Shown here: positions 16,791 through 26,292 of the stretch, one piece after another | Numbering within the stretch: position 1 is the first letter of the stretch | How the letters are laid out: every line of letters begins with the position of its first letter | NCBI GenBank assembly: GCA_022509085.1 | Contig: JAFLTW010000001.1 | Span: forward strand, 62,001 to 126,000 | Direction of reading: 5' to 3' | DNA: 64,000 nt | Source of the DNA: Muribaculaceae bacterium | GTDB lineage: Bacteria > Bacteroidota > Bacteroidia > Bacteroidales > Muribaculaceae | The notes under the pieces: generated by a model | What the model was told of the DNA's origin: nothing | Database searches by the model: none | Seen by the model: the letters and a program-made list of their open reading frames with translations, nothing else | Position numbers and translations under genes: made by a program

Positions 16791-17786
16791 ATGGAAGAAA
16801 TTGTAGATATCAGAGATCTCAACGATCTTATTGCCTCAAAAAGCAATTTTCTGAGTCTTATCAGGTCAGGTATGGACCGTAGAATAGTCGGTCAGAAACA
16901 TCTTATCGACTCCCTGCTCATAGCATTGCTCAGCAACGGACACGTTCTGCTTGAAGGTGTTCCCGGTCTGGCCAAGACGCTCGCTATCCGCACACTCTCC
17001 GAACTGATTGATGCCAAATACAGCAGGATTCAGTTTACCCCCGACCTTCTGCCGGCCGACGTGATAGGTACGCTGATATATAGTGTTAAGAAGGAGACAT
17101 TTGAGGTGAAGAAAGGCCCGATCTTTGCCAACCTTGTACTGGCCGACGAGATTAACCGTGCACCGGCCAAGGTGCAGAGTGCGTTGCTTGAGGCGATGCA
17201 GGAACGCCAGGTCACCATCGGCGACGAGACCTTCAGTCTCGACCGTCCTTTCCTGGTTATGGCCACCCAGAACCCGATAGAGCAGGAGGGCACCTATCCT
17301 CTGCCAGAGGCGCAGACCGACCGTTTTCTCCTTAAGGTTTTGATCGGATACCCGGACAAGACGGAGGAGAAGAAGATTATTCGCCAGAACCTTGCCCCTG
17401 CTTTGGAGGAGATCAAGCCGTTACTCACCACGAAAGATGTGCTCGAAGTGCAGCAGGTAGTTAAGAAAATCTATCTCGACGAGAAGATTGAGAACTATAT
17501 AGTCGACCTTGTATTTGCCACACGCGACCCCAAATTCTATGAGCTGGCCGATCTCGTGCCTCTCATCTCGTTTGGAGCTTCGCCGCGCGCCTCCATATCT
17601 CTTGCAGTGGCAGCGAGGGCACACGCCTTCCTTAACGGGAGAGGATATGTGATACCCGAAGATGTGCGTGCAGTTTGCCATGATGTGATGCGTCATAGGA
17701 TTGGGATAACGTATGAGGCAGAGGCCAACAACGTGACTCCCGACGACATTATCACTGAAATAATGGACAAGATACCGGTACCCTGA
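16791..17786 (+). CDS. MoxR-family AAA+ ATPase
   Basis: AAA+ ATPase of 331 residues, AAA_3/MoxR group. Walker A is EGVPGLAKT near 55-63, Walker B LVLADEINRAP near 116-126, sensor 1 MATQNPIEQEGTYPLPEAQ near 162, and the sensor 2 region SFGASPRASISL near 264. MoxR proteins act as chaperone-like partners of VWA proteins, and here it heads a run with a DUF58 protein and two VWA proteins. The stop overlaps the next ATG (TGATG). RBS-like AATAAAGG precedes the start. Confidence 0.94.
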   Translation: MEEIVDIRDLNDLIASKSNFLSLIRSGMDRRIVGQKHLIDSLLIALLSNGHVLLEGVPGLAKTLAIRTLSELIDAKYSRIQFTPDLLPADVIGTLIYSVKKETFEVKKGPIFANLVLADEINRAPAKVQSALLEAMQERQVTIGDETFSLDRPFLVMATQNPIEQEGTYPLPEAQTDRFLLKVLIGYPDKTEEKKIIRQNLAPALEEIKPLLTTKDVLEVQQVVKKIYLDEKIENYIVDLVFATRDPKFYELADLVPLISFGASPRASISLAVAARAHAFLNGRGYVIPEDVRAVCHDVMRHRIGITYEAEANNVTPDDIITEIMDKIPVP

Positions 17787-18661
17787 TGGAAGCCAACGAT
17801 CTTTTAAAGAAGGTCAGAAAAATAGAGATAAAGTCAAGGAGCTTGAGCCAGAACATGTTTGCCGGTGTCTACCACACGGCATTCAAGGGTCGTGGCGTCA
17901 TGTTTTCCGAGGTGAGGGAATACCAGCCGGGCGACGACGTGAGAGACATCGACTGGAATGTTACCGCTCGCCAGAACCGGCCGTTTGTCAAGGTGTATGA
18001 AGAAGACCGCGAACTTACGATGATGCTGATGATCGACGTCAGCGGTAGCGAGAAGTTCGGGGCCATAGCAGGACCTAAAAGGGATATGATGGCTGAGATA
18101 GCCGCCACACTCGCTTTCTCCTCCATAGCCAACAACGACAAGGTAGGCGTGATCTTTTTCAGCGATAGGGTTGAGAAATTCATACCCCCGAAAAAAGGGA
18201 AGAGCCATATCCTGCTCATCATACGCGAGATTCTGGAAATCCAACCTCAGGGACACGGAACCGACATTGATGTGGCCCTGCAGTTTCTCAATAAAGCTAT
18301 CAAAAAGCATTGCAGCGCATTCCTGCTCTCTGACTTCATCGACGAGTCAGACTATTACCAGAGCATGTCGGTGGCAAACAGGAAGCATGAACTGGCCGCA
18401 ATCCAGGTATACGACGAACGCGACACCAAACTCCCTGACGTGGGATTGCTCAGGGTTAAAGACCTTGAGTCGGGTAAGGAGATATGGGTAGACACCTCGC
18501 TTCCTTCCGCCCGTCAAATGTATGAGAGGCAATGGTATGATTATAAGCAACGTGTCGGGAGCATAACCTCTCGTTGCGGGGTAGACTATATTTCTATCCG
18601 TACGGATAAGGATTTCGTTAAAAGTTTGCTCGAAATGTTCAATAGGAGGGCGCTAAGATGA
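17786..18661 (+). CDS. DUF58 domain protein with VWA-like fold
   Basis: Protein of 291 residues without a signal peptide. The DUF58 signature GRGVMFSEVREYQPGDDVRDIDWNVTAR runs from about residue 35. A VWA-like MIDAS segment MLMIDVSGSEKFG follows near 80-92. Together with MoxR it forms the conserved pair that opens Bat operons. It is coupled to moxR upstream (TGATG) and to the next gene (ATGA), implying tight stoichiometry. Its exact role in the Bat system is not known; a cytoplasmic adaptor to the membrane VWA proteins is the usual inference. Confidence 0.92.
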   Translation: MEANDLLKKVRKIEIKSRSLSQNMFAGVYHTAFKGRGVMFSEVREYQPGDDVRDIDWNVTARQNRPFVKVYEEDRELTMMLMIDVSGSEKFGAIAGPKRDMMAEIAATLAFSSIANNDKVGVIFFSDRVEKFIPPKKGKSHILLIIREILEIQPQGHGTDIDVALQFLNKAIKKHCSAFLLSDFIDESDYYQSMSVANRKHELAAIQVYDERDTKLPDVGLLRVKDLESGKEIWVDTSLPSARQMYERQWYDYKQRVGSITSRCGVDYISIRTDKDFVKSLLEMFNRRALR

Positions 18662-19683
18662 AATTGGTTTCCACAATGATTTCAGCTATATCCCGGCCAC
18701 TGCGCATAGCAGTCTGTTGCTTCGTCATATTGTTGACAATCAATACGGTTCGCGCTCAAGTTGAAGCAACGCTTGAACAACAGGAACTCCTTATGGGGCA
18801 GACCGTAAAGCTGACGCTTGCGGTGAAAGTGCCGACCGATTCAGCCGTAGTGAGTTTCCCCTTGCTCGAACAGGCCATAAGAGACAAACGCACTTTCGTG
18901 CCGCTACTCAACGACACCATAGAACTGCTCGTGAAGCACACTGTGGCCGATATAGAGAGAGACGGAGCAAACTGGAGAACTTATAACCTGGCTCTTCAGG
19001 CTTTCGACTCCGGACGTTATGTACTTCCCCCGTTTGAGCTTCTGGTAGAGGGAAAACCCGAGACGTCAAACAGCTTGACACTCGATGTGATTCCGGTAAA
19101 GGTGAAGGCCGACGACCAGCTCGACCCCTTCAGCGACATTCTCCCGCCATTCGAGGTGAATCCTGACCCGGAGGCTCTCGAAGAGGAAACAGAGGAGGGT
19201 TTGCTGATCTGGTGGCTTATCGCCGCCGCATTCCTCCTGCTGGTGATTATCGGTTATCTCTTCTACAGGTTCCGACAGACAGGTAAATTCCTTCCCTTCG
19301 GCAAACCCGTGCCTCCATATCAGCAGGCATTGAGCAAACTGAAGAAGCTCCAGCAGCAGAATCTGCCGCAGAAAGGGAAGACTAAGGAATATTACACCCG
19401 GCTCACGGATATTTTGCGAAAATATCTGAACAGACAGTTTGAGGTGAAGACAATAGAAAAGACGTCGAAAGAGATTCTCATGGAGATTTCGGCTGACGAC
19501 AGGATAGAGAAATACGAAGGACTCTTGCAATCCATTTTCGAGACGGCAGACTTTGTTAAGTTTGCCAAGGTGAATCCGTCGGTTGTCGAGAACGGCCGAT
19601 GTATGACCGACGCCATTCGCTTTGTCAACGCCACCAGGCCTCAAGACAAAGAAGATGGATCCAACAAAAAGAAAGGTAGATGA
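18658..19683 (+). CDS. Bat-operon membrane protein, DUF4381-like
   Basis: The 341-residue protein has a signal/anchor region (to about residue 35, ending VRAQ) and a periplasmic beta-rich domain opening with VEATLEQQELLMGQTVKLTL, much like BatD. Then come a membrane helix (LLIWWLIAAAFLLLVIIGYLFYRF near 182-205) and a cytoplasmic part with YTRLTDILRKYLNRQFEVK near 250. This layout resembles the DUF4381 proteins of Bat operons. Start and stop both overlap their neighbours by four bases (ATGA). Function unknown, presumably part of the envelope Bat complex. Confidence 0.75.
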   Translation: MKLVSTMISAISRPLRIAVCCFVILLTINTVRAQVEATLEQQELLMGQTVKLTLAVKVPTDSAVVSFPLLEQAIRDKRTFVPLLNDTIELLVKHTVADIERDGANWRTYNLALQAFDSGRYVLPPFELLVEGKPETSNSLTLDVIPVKVKADDQLDPFSDILPPFEVNPDPEALEEETEEGLLIWWLIAAAFLLLVIIGYLFYRFRQTGKFLPFGKPVPPYQQALSKLKKLQQQNLPQKGKTKEYYTRLTDILRKYLNRQFEVKTIEKTSKEILMEISADDRIEKYEGLLQSIFETADFVKFAKVNPSVVENGRCMTDAIRFVNATRPQDKEDGSNKKKGR

Positions 19684-20663
19684 ATATGACGCTTAAATAT
19701 CCTTTCCTTCTGCTTCTGCTTCTTCTGTTGCTGCCTCTTTTCTGGTATTGGTTTGGCACACGACGCTCCAAGTTTGCAGCACTCGGTATATCTTCCATCT
19801 CTGCCTTCAAGGGAAAGAGGGTAGGCGGAAGGTCGCTTCTGATTGCCGTAAGCAAGGTGCTCCAGCTATGTGCCATAGGATTTCTGATCGTGGCCTTGGC
19901 CAGACCGCAAAAGACCGACTACCTTTCCAACAGTCATATTCTCGGCACAGACATCGTATTGGCCATGGACATATCCGAGAGCATGAGTAATCCCGACATC
20001 GACCCCACACGTTTCGAGGCGGCCAAGGCCACAGCGCTCGATTTCATCCGTCACCGCAATCAAGACAATATGGGTCTCGTGATCTTTGCCGGCGAGGCAC
20101 TCTCAATAATGCCGCTCACCAACGACCTCATTGCCCTTCAGAATGCGGTAAACGGAGTGAGGATGGGTTCACTGGCCAACGGGACGGCTATAGGCGACGG
20201 TCTTGTCAGTTCCATCAACCGTGTATTGAACGGGAAAGCAAAGTCGAAGAGCATAATACTTCTCACTGACGGCACGAACAATACCGGCGACGTGGCTCCC
20301 TCCACGGCCGCTGACATCGCGGCCCAGAAGGGTATCAAGGTGTATACCATCGGTATAGGTCTCGATTCCAAGTCGGTATACATCGACCCTTATGGACTTG
20401 CCAGAACCACAATAGACACCCCCATCGATGAAGAGACACTCAAGGAGATAGCTCGCAAGACAGGTGGGGAATACTTCCGTGTAAAGGATTCAGACACTCT
20501 CGAGAAGGTATTCAAAGAAATAGACCAGCTCGAAAAGACCAGCATGGACGTGGAAAGCTACCAGCGCACACAGGAAGCCTTCATGCCCTGGATTATAGCT
20601 GCTCTCTGCTGTTTCGGCCTTGTCCTGATAATGCGGTATACCGTCTTAACAAAAATTCCTTAG
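19680..20663 (+). CDS. batA: BatA, VWA-domain membrane protein
   Basis: BatA (327 residues) has two N-terminal membrane helices (about 6-22 and 57-77), a periplasmic VWA domain and a C-terminal helix (about 301-322). The MIDAS motif AMDISESMSN begins with Asp97, followed by the threonine site GTAIGDGLV and LLTDGTNNTGD, a canonical metal-binding set. Bat proteins were first tied to aerotolerance in Bacteroides fragilis; the molecular mechanism is still unclear. It overlaps the gene before by four bases and precedes the BatB-BatC fusion by four. Confidence 0.92.
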   Translation: MNMTLKYPFLLLLLLLLLPLFWYWFGTRRSKFAALGISSISAFKGKRVGGRSLLIAVSKVLQLCAIGFLIVALARPQKTDYLSNSHILGTDIVLAMDISESMSNPDIDPTRFEAAKATALDFIRHRNQDNMGLVIFAGEALSIMPLTNDLIALQNAVNGVRMGSLANGTAIGDGLVSSINRVLNGKAKSKSIILLTDGTNNTGDVAPSTAADIAAQKGIKVYTIGIGLDSKSVYIDPYGLARTTIDTPIDEETLKEIARKTGGEYFRVKDSDTLEKVFKEIDQLEKTSMDVESYQRTQEAFMPWIIAALCCFGLVLIMRYTVLTKIP

Positions 20664-20667
20664 GATT

Positions 20668-22485
20668 ATGTTTACTTTCGCATATCCCGGTCTGCTGTTT
20701 CTTCTGCTGCTAATCCCCTTGGTGGCAGGCCTCTTCATATTGTCACAACTTGTCAGAAAGAAACGACTGAAAAAATTCGGCAATCCGCAGTCGCTCCAAT
20801 CCCTTATGGGCGATCTTTCCCACTATAAGCCCGTGGTGCGCCTTTGCGTGGCCCTCGTTGGTCTCGCAGCCATTATCTTTGCCTTGGCGAGGCCCTGGGG
20901 TGGAGTGAAAAATCAGGAAACCTCACGCGAGGGCATCGAGATTGTAATCGCCGTAGACGCGAGCAACTCAATGCGTGCGTCTTCGACCGGAGACGAGAAC
21001 GGCCCCGAGCGAATGAAGACGTCAAAGCTGATTCTCGAGAAACTGATCAACCGACTCAACAACGACAGGGTAGGACTCATTGCCTATGCAGGCGACGCCT
21101 ATACCCTGATACCTGTAACGAACGACTACGTTTCGGCCAAGGCGTTCCTTAACTCGATTGACCCCTCGTTGATTCCCCACCAGGGCACCAATATAGGGGC
21201 TGCGATCAGTCTGGCGCAGCGGTCGTTCAGCGACAAGGGAGACGTCGGAAAAGCAATAATACTGCTCACTGATGCCGAGGAACTGGAAAATCAGGAGGGT
21301 GTGATACGTGAGGTGAAACAGGCCTCGAAACGTGGAATCCAGACAGACGTGATAGGTATCGGCTCAGTACCGGTCACCATCCCGGATGACCATCAGGGAC
21401 GTATGATCGAAGAGGAGACGGGGGAAGTGGTGCGCTCCGCTCTCAACGAAGACCTTGCCCTCGAGATTGCGAAGGCAGGAAAGGGCATCTACGTGAACGC
21501 CTCGAACGACGACGCTATCGATGAACTTTCCAAGCAGCTTGGCAGTCTGAAGAAATCTGCTCTGGAATCAAGCTTCCTGGTGACACACGATGAACTTTAC
21601 TTCCCCTTTGTGATCTTGGCCATCGTGATTCTTATCATTGACTTCATCATCACAGACAAACGAAACAGGTGGCTCGACAAGATTTCATTTTTCTCCAAAG
21701 AGGCTAAGCTTGTGGGCCTGATAATGATTCTGGGTGTGACGCTTGGAGCCTGTAAAAAAGATAAGACACCGGATGTAGAACCCGGCAGGCAGCAGGAATT
21801 CGCCTCCAGGAGAGACTCATTGCTCTCTCACTTCTCACTCCCGAAAGAGAGAGACCTGATCATTCGGGGCAATGAGGCATTCTATGCCGGCGACACGGAG
21901 ATGGCCGACTCTAACTTCAACGCGGCGCTTGGGGTTAACCCCCGTTCTGTGGTGGCCAACCTGAACCGCGGACTCAACACATTGCAGCAGATAGTTATGA
22001 TGGAGCAGGCTACTCAGGAAGGTCAGCTGCCAGACTCCGTTATGGGGCCGCTGCTTCAGAAAGCCACGGAAGCTCTCTCACAAGCATCTGCTCCGAAGGT
22101 TGAGAAACAGAACGCCAGCTCGCTCGCCTTCTACAACAGCGGCAACGTATCCTTCACCCAGAAGAAATACGACGAGGCTATCGGTCAGTATAAGGAGGCG
22201 TTACGCCTTAATCCTGCTGACGACCATGCACGCAGAAACCTGAGGATTGCCCAGCTGCAGAAAGATGAGAACGATAAAAATCAACAGCAACAGCAGCAGC
22301 AACAGGATCAGAATCAGGACCAGCAACAACAGGAGCAACAGCAAGACCGCCAGCAGATCAACCAGCAGACGAGTCAGCAGATTCTCGATGCTGCTGAAAG
22401 GAAGGAGAATATCCGTCGGGTTAAAATGCAGACTGACCGCCAGGAAAGCACTGACAAAAGCGGTCGTTCTCAGAAAAAATGGTAG
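20668..22485 (+). CDS. Fused BatB (VWA) - BatC (TPR) protein
   Basis: A single 605-residue frame covers what are usually two proteins. Residues 1-335 are BatB: two N-terminal helices, a VWA domain with the MIDAS AVDASNSMRA (Asp97) and LLTDAEELE, and a helix at about 311-330. A basic stretch then leads to a second hydrophobic segment, LVGLIMILGVTLGAC, ending in a lipobox-like LGAC (Cys362). After that comes a periplasmic-type TPR region (about 390-535, with AFYNSGNVSFTQKKYDEAIG) and a Gln-rich tail. The second part looks like a BatC lipoprotein joined to BatB. Both halves look intact. Confidence 0.88.
   Translation: MFTFAYPGLLFLLLLIPLVAGLFILSQLVRKKRLKKFGNPQSLQSLMGDLSHYKPVVRLCVALVGLAAIIFALARPWGGVKNQETSREGIEIVIAVDASNSMRASSTGDENGPERMKTSKLILEKLINRLNNDRVGLIAYAGDAYTLIPVTNDYVSAKAFLNSIDPSLIPHQGTNIGAAISLAQRSFSDKGDVGKAIILLTDAEELENQEGVIREVKQASKRGIQTDVIGIGSVPVTIPDDHQGRMIEEETGEVVRSALNEDLALEIAKAGKGIYVNASNDDAIDELSKQLGSLKKSALESSFLVTHDELYFPFVILAIVILIIDFIITDKRNRWLDKISFFSKEAKLVGLIMILGVTLGACKKDKTPDVEPGRQQEFASRRDSLLSHFSLPKERDLIIRGNEAFYAGDTEMADSNFNAALGVNPRSVVANLNRGLNTLQQIVMMEQATQEGQLPDSVMGPLLQKATEALSQASAPKVEKQNASSLAFYNSGNVSFTQKKYDEAIGQYKEALRLNPADDHARRNLRIAQLQKDENDKNQQQQQQQQDQNQDQQQQEQQQDRQQINQQTSQQILDAAERKENIRRVKMQTDRQESTDKSGRSQKKW
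22282..22380 (+). repeat. CAA/CAG-rich tract coding a poly-Gln/Asp/Glu stretch
   Basis: A run of CAG/CAA codons encodes a Gln-rich low-complexity segment (residues about 539-571) near the end of the BatB-BatC protein. It is likely a flexible tail. Such a tract can vary in length by slippage. Confidence 0.85.
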
Positions 22486-22488
22486 CGT

Positions 22489-23394
22489 ATGAGGTATGCT
22501 CTGGTATTTTTCCTTACGTTTATTGTGGGCGCTCTTGCTTCCGCAAAATCAGCAACCGACCAACCCGAAATAAGATTTGTGGCTGAAATTGACAAGTCAG
22601 GTTATGTGGGGGAAGCCTTGACCTACACCATCAAACTCTATAGTGAAGCGTCCGATATATCTAATGTGAAGGTGTTGTCAGCGCCCGTATTCCCGCAAGA
22701 TGTAACGGTGATTCAGGGGATAGCCAGGGATTCACAACCGGCCAAAGTGGAGCTGAAGGGTATGCAGTATTACTGCTGGACAATCCTAAGGGATTTTATT
22801 GTAGCCGACAAACCGGGCAAGTATTCTATCGGGAAAGGGCGTTTTGCCGTCTATCTACCGGTAGTGAAGGAGGTCCAGTCGGGATTCTGGGGACGTCGAC
22901 GCATCATAGACTATGAAGAACAGATAGTGGAATGCGACGGAGCGTCATTTAGGATTCAGGACCTCCCTGCCAATAAGAAAACTGAAACTTACAGTGGTTG
23001 CGTTGGTGATTTCAACATTGAGGCCTGGTTCCCTCCAGGCAAAATCTATAAGGACACGGAAGCATATGCCATCTTTAAGATTAGCGGCTTCGGAAACCTC
23101 TCCGGTCTAAAGCTCCCCAATATCCATAAACTGTTTGCAAACGGTTGCCGACTTAAGGAGATAGAACGCGACGACCGGCAGACACAGAAAGATGGCCGAT
23201 TATTTTCGGAAATAACCCTTACTTGCCGTTTCATCCCCGAAGCAGAGGTCTTTGAGATCTCGCCTCTTTGCCTCAACTTTTTCAATCCCTCCGCCAAAAA
23301 ATTTTATGATGCCTGTTCGGAAACTCTGCACTGGACCGGCAACAAGACAGAGAAAGGGAAAACCAACCGTTCCAATGAAGCCATAACGATATGA
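22489..23394 (+). CDS. Short BatD-like protein
   Basis: The 301-residue protein has a signal peptide (about 1-19, ending GALASA) followed by beta-sandwich regions resembling the oxygen-tolerance (BatD) family: EIDKSGYVGEALTYTIKLYSEA near 30-51, and a second repeat with AWFPPGKIYKDTEAYAIFKISG near 180. Unlike the full BatD that follows, it lacks the C-terminal membrane helix and cytoplasmic domain. It is probably periplasmic. Its stop overlaps the batD start by four bases. It appears to be a paralogue or split-off of BatD; the role is unknown. Confidence 0.75.
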   Translation: MRYALVFFLTFIVGALASAKSATDQPEIRFVAEIDKSGYVGEALTYTIKLYSEASDISNVKVLSAPVFPQDVTVIQGIARDSQPAKVELKGMQYYCWTILRDFIVADKPGKYSIGKGRFAVYLPVVKEVQSGFWGRRRIIDYEEQIVECDGASFRIQDLPANKKTETYSGCVGDFNIEAWFPPGKIYKDTEAYAIFKISGFGNLSGLKLPNIHKLFANGCRLKEIERDDRQTQKDGRLFSEITLTCRFIPEAEVFEISPLCLNFFNPSAKKFYDACSETLHWTGNKTEKGKTNRSNEAITI

Positions 23395-25358
23395 CGTCAT
23401 CGAGAAAATATTTGCTGCTGATTGCTCTCTCCCTCCTGCTGCCCGTACCACTCCTTGGGTCATCTTCGGTGCGTATCACCACCGATATGCAAGACGGGAA
23501 GGCAGAGGTGGGAGAGAAGTTCCGCATAACCATTGAAGCCATAAACACTACAGGGAAACTGGAGGTGAACCAGGTTCCCCCGGGGGTAAAGATCCTTTAT
23601 AACTCCACGAGTTCCTCTACAGCGAGTTCAACCGTAAACGGCAGGACAGAAAAACGCAATTCCACGAGCCTGGTATTGACCTGTAAGGCTGAAAAACCGG
23701 GCAACTACAAGTTTGGCCCCGTGGCTGTTGACGGCGTAAGGAGCAATGTGCTTTCATATCAGATTGAGCCGGCCTCCGGTAAACCCCGCCAACAGCAACC
23801 TACCAATACTTCCTCAAATTCTTACGATCCCAATTCCGGACCCCTCTTTATCGGGAAAGGTAATGAGGAGATGTTTCTCAGAGCACATGTCAACAAGACA
23901 AAAGTATATGAGCAGGAGGCGGTGGAATACACCGTAAAACTTTATACCACCTATGGCGAAATCAAGTTTCTTGGTGCAGCGGCGGCTCCAAAGTTTGACG
24001 GCTTTGTGGTAGAGGAATCCGACGATGTGTCCCACTCATTCTCTTTTGAGGATTTCAAGGGCAAGACTTACAAGACAGCCATCATAGCCCGATATATCAT
24101 TTTCCCGCAAAAGTCGGGCAGTCTGAAGGTGGCCGGCAACACCTACACCGTAAGCACGGATGCAAAGCAATATTACCACGATCCTTATTTCCAGACAATG
24201 ACTGTGAAGTATCCCGTGCAACTAAATGTCACCCCTAACGACGTTGATATAGAGGTGAAGGCTCTCCCGACCCCCATTCCCGACAACTTTATAGGTGGAG
24301 TAGGTAAATTCACCATCACATCCTCATTGCCTTCAGCCACGATGATCACCAACTCCGTATCGTCGATAATATTCCAGATTTCAGGCACGGGCAATATAAA
24401 ATATGTAAAACTGCCCGATATCGCACCCTCCTTCCCGGCCTCTTTTGAGCTTTATACACCTGAGGTATCTACTGATGTGAAGGTTGGCTCATCGAATGTA
24501 AGCGGTACGGCCAAGTTTGATTATTCCATCGTGCCGCGCGAAACGGGAATCTTTACTTTGCCTGCGCTAACATTCACCTATTTCGACCCGGAAGAAGGGA
24601 CATACAAGCGATTGGACACCCATTCCTACAACGTTTCGGTAAGAATGGGGCAGTCTTCGGCAAAATCTCAGCAGACCTTCACCTTCAATCCGGCATTAAT
24701 GCCGATAGGCAAGATTTCATTTACTGTAGGTCAACCCTATGTCAGCTCTCTTCTCTACTGGCTCTGGTATCTGGTGCCTGTTATAATCTTTGCCCTTTCG
24801 CTGACTCTGTACAGGAAATATTTGCGCGACCATGAAGACATGACTCTTCTGAGGTCGAAAAAGGCCAGCAAGATGGCCTTGAAAAGGCTCGCCAAAGCCT
24901 ACCAATGCTTTAAAAACAAACAGGAAGAACAGTTTTACGACGAGATGCTGGCCGCTCTCTGGGGGTATATCGGCGACAAACTGAAGATGCCAACCTCAGA
25001 GCTTAACCGCCGCAACGTAAGCGAGGAGTTCAAGACACATGGAGTAAAAGAATCGACTTTCATGCCCATACTCAATCTTATAGATGAGTGTGAATATGCA
25101 AAATACACTCCCGTATCCCGCAATGCCAATATGAGGCAACTCTATTATGATGCATTGGAATCCCTGCAGCAGGTGGAAAAGGAATATGACAAGGAAACAG
25201 GGCAAAAACCTGAAGAGGATGACGACCTCGAGACAGATACCGCACCCGACACCGGATCTGCGGCCTACGTCAATACCTCTTCAATAGGGTCCGCTGACCA
25301 AAGAAAAGATGAGTCGGGCGGCAGTAATCCCCAAAATTCAGAATCCCATGAAGAATAA
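23391..25358 (+). CDS. batD: BatD, oxygen-tolerance family protein
   Basis: BatD (655 residues) has a signal peptide (about 1-24, ending LLGSS) and several periplasmic beta-sandwich repeats (for example MQDGKAEVGEKFRITIEA and THVNKTKVYEQEAVEYTVKLYT-like text near 165-190). The membrane helix LLYWLWYLVPVIIFALSLTL lies near 448-467. A cytoplasmic region (ALKRLAKAYQCFKNKQEEQFYDEM) and an acidic tail follow. Length and order match BatD of Bacteroidetes. Overlaps the previous gene by four bases and batE by eleven. Confidence 0.92.
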   Translation: MTSSRKYLLLIALSLLLPVPLLGSSSVRITTDMQDGKAEVGEKFRITIEAINTTGKLEVNQVPPGVKILYNSTSSSTASSTVNGRTEKRNSTSLVLTCKAEKPGNYKFGPVAVDGVRSNVLSYQIEPASGKPRQQQPTNTSSNSYDPNSGPLFIGKGNEEMFLRAHVNKTKVYEQEAVEYTVKLYTTYGEIKFLGAAAAPKFDGFVVEESDDVSHSFSFEDFKGKTYKTAIIARYIIFPQKSGSLKVAGNTYTVSTDAKQYYHDPYFQTMTVKYPVQLNVTPNDVDIEVKALPTPIPDNFIGGVGKFTITSSLPSATMITNSVSSIIFQISGTGNIKYVKLPDIAPSFPASFELYTPEVSTDVKVGSSNVSGTAKFDYSIVPRETGIFTLPALTFTYFDPEEGTYKRLDTHSYNVSVRMGQSSAKSQQTFTFNPALMPIGKISFTVGQPYVSSLLYWLWYLVPVIIFALSLTLYRKYLRDHEDMTLLRSKKASKMALKRLAKAYQCFKNKQEEQFYDEMLAALWGYIGDKLKMPTSELNRRNVSEEFKTHGVKESTFMPILNLIDECEYAKYTPVSRNANMRQLYYDALESLQQVEKEYDKETGQKPEEDDDLETDTAPDTGSAAYVNTSSIGSADQRKDESGGSNPQNSESHEE

Positions 25359-26145
25359 GATATATTTGTTGCTGTTGCTCCTTTTTGGCGCACTTGAGGC
25401 TGGCGCTTACAATTATGAGTCTGCCGACACGGCCTATTCCAAAGGAAATTACGAGGAGGCAGCTTTGATCTACAGTCAAGCACTTGAGAAAGAGGGTGTG
25501 TCTGCCGGTCTGCTATATAACCTTGGCAACACCTACTACAGGCTCGGGAAAGACGGGGAAGCGATGCTTTGCTACGAGAGAGCGAAAAGGATTGAGCCTT
25601 CCAACAGCCTTATTAACCAGAATCTCAATTTCCTCCGCAATAAGGTTGTCGATGCCAACAAAGGTGCCCTTCAGGGAAAGGCAATCAATATAGAGCCCGA
25701 CCATGAAAGCTTCATCGAGGGCCTCTACCGCATCATTGCCATCGAGAGGAAGAGCAACAGCTGGGCTGTCTTCGCCGTAATGGCCTTCATTCTGTTCCTC
25801 GGGGGAATGGCACTTTATATGTTCACACCCAATGTACTCGCCCGAAAAACGGGGTTCTTCAGCGGCCTTACTTTCCTGGGTTTTACGGTTGTCTTCCTTA
25901 TTTTCGCCTTCCTTGCGGCCAACAATTTCAACCGACAGGACGAGGTGATCCTTATAAACTTTACCACCGAACTCCTCGACCAACCCCGGGAGGACGCTTC
26001 GGCGACCACCACTCCACTCCATAAAGGCACCAAACTCAAGATACTCGAAACCAAATCCGGAGGCGACGGCACCGAATGGCTGAAAGTGAAACTCAACGCC
26101 GACAATGTTGGTTGGGTGAAGAAGGAAGGGATAGAGGTGATCTGA
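25348..26145 (+). CDS. batE: BatE, TPR and SH3-like domain membrane protein
   Basis: I chose the ATG at 25348 (MKNKIYLLLLLLFGALEAGA), which gives a clean signal peptide and 265 residues; the frame continues upstream to 25309 but without a signal. TPR repeats cover about 22-110 (AYSKGNYEEAALIYSQAL, GLLYNLGNTYYRLG). Two membrane helices follow near 140-160 and 172-195. A C-terminal SH3b-like domain (GTKLKILETKSGGDGTEWLKVKL) ends the protein. This is the standard BatE layout. It closes the operon; a 147-base AT-rich gap follows, in which I see no clear terminator. Confidence 0.9.
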   Translation: MKNKIYLLLLLLFGALEAGAYNYESADTAYSKGNYEEAALIYSQALEKEGVSAGLLYNLGNTYYRLGKDGEAMLCYERAKRIEPSNSLINQNLNFLRNKVVDANKGALQGKAINIEPDHESFIEGLYRIIAIERKSNSWAVFAVMAFILFLGGMALYMFTPNVLARKTGFFSGLTFLGFTVVFLIFAFLAANNFNRQDEVILINFTTELLDQPREDASATTTPLHKGTKLKILETKSGGDGTEWLKVKLNADNVGWVKKEGIEVI

Positions 26146-26292
26146 ACGAAATTATCCATAATTATCCCATTGAATTTCGATAGAAATTTTGACAAAAATT
26201 CAGCATTTTCTTTGTCATTATTAAGATTTTAATTAATTTTACCTTTTGAAACCCAACAAATTTTTAAAGATAAACTAAAATTTTAACCTGAT

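Noticed and set aside
22282-22380. CAA/CAG repeats as a CRISPR-like or mobile repeat
   Set aside because: They are in-frame codons of a Gln-rich protein tail without spacers.
26146-26292. Terminator after batE
   Set aside because: Only AT-rich short inverted repeats (for example CGAAATT at 26148 with AATTTCG at 26173) are present, without a GC core or T-run.
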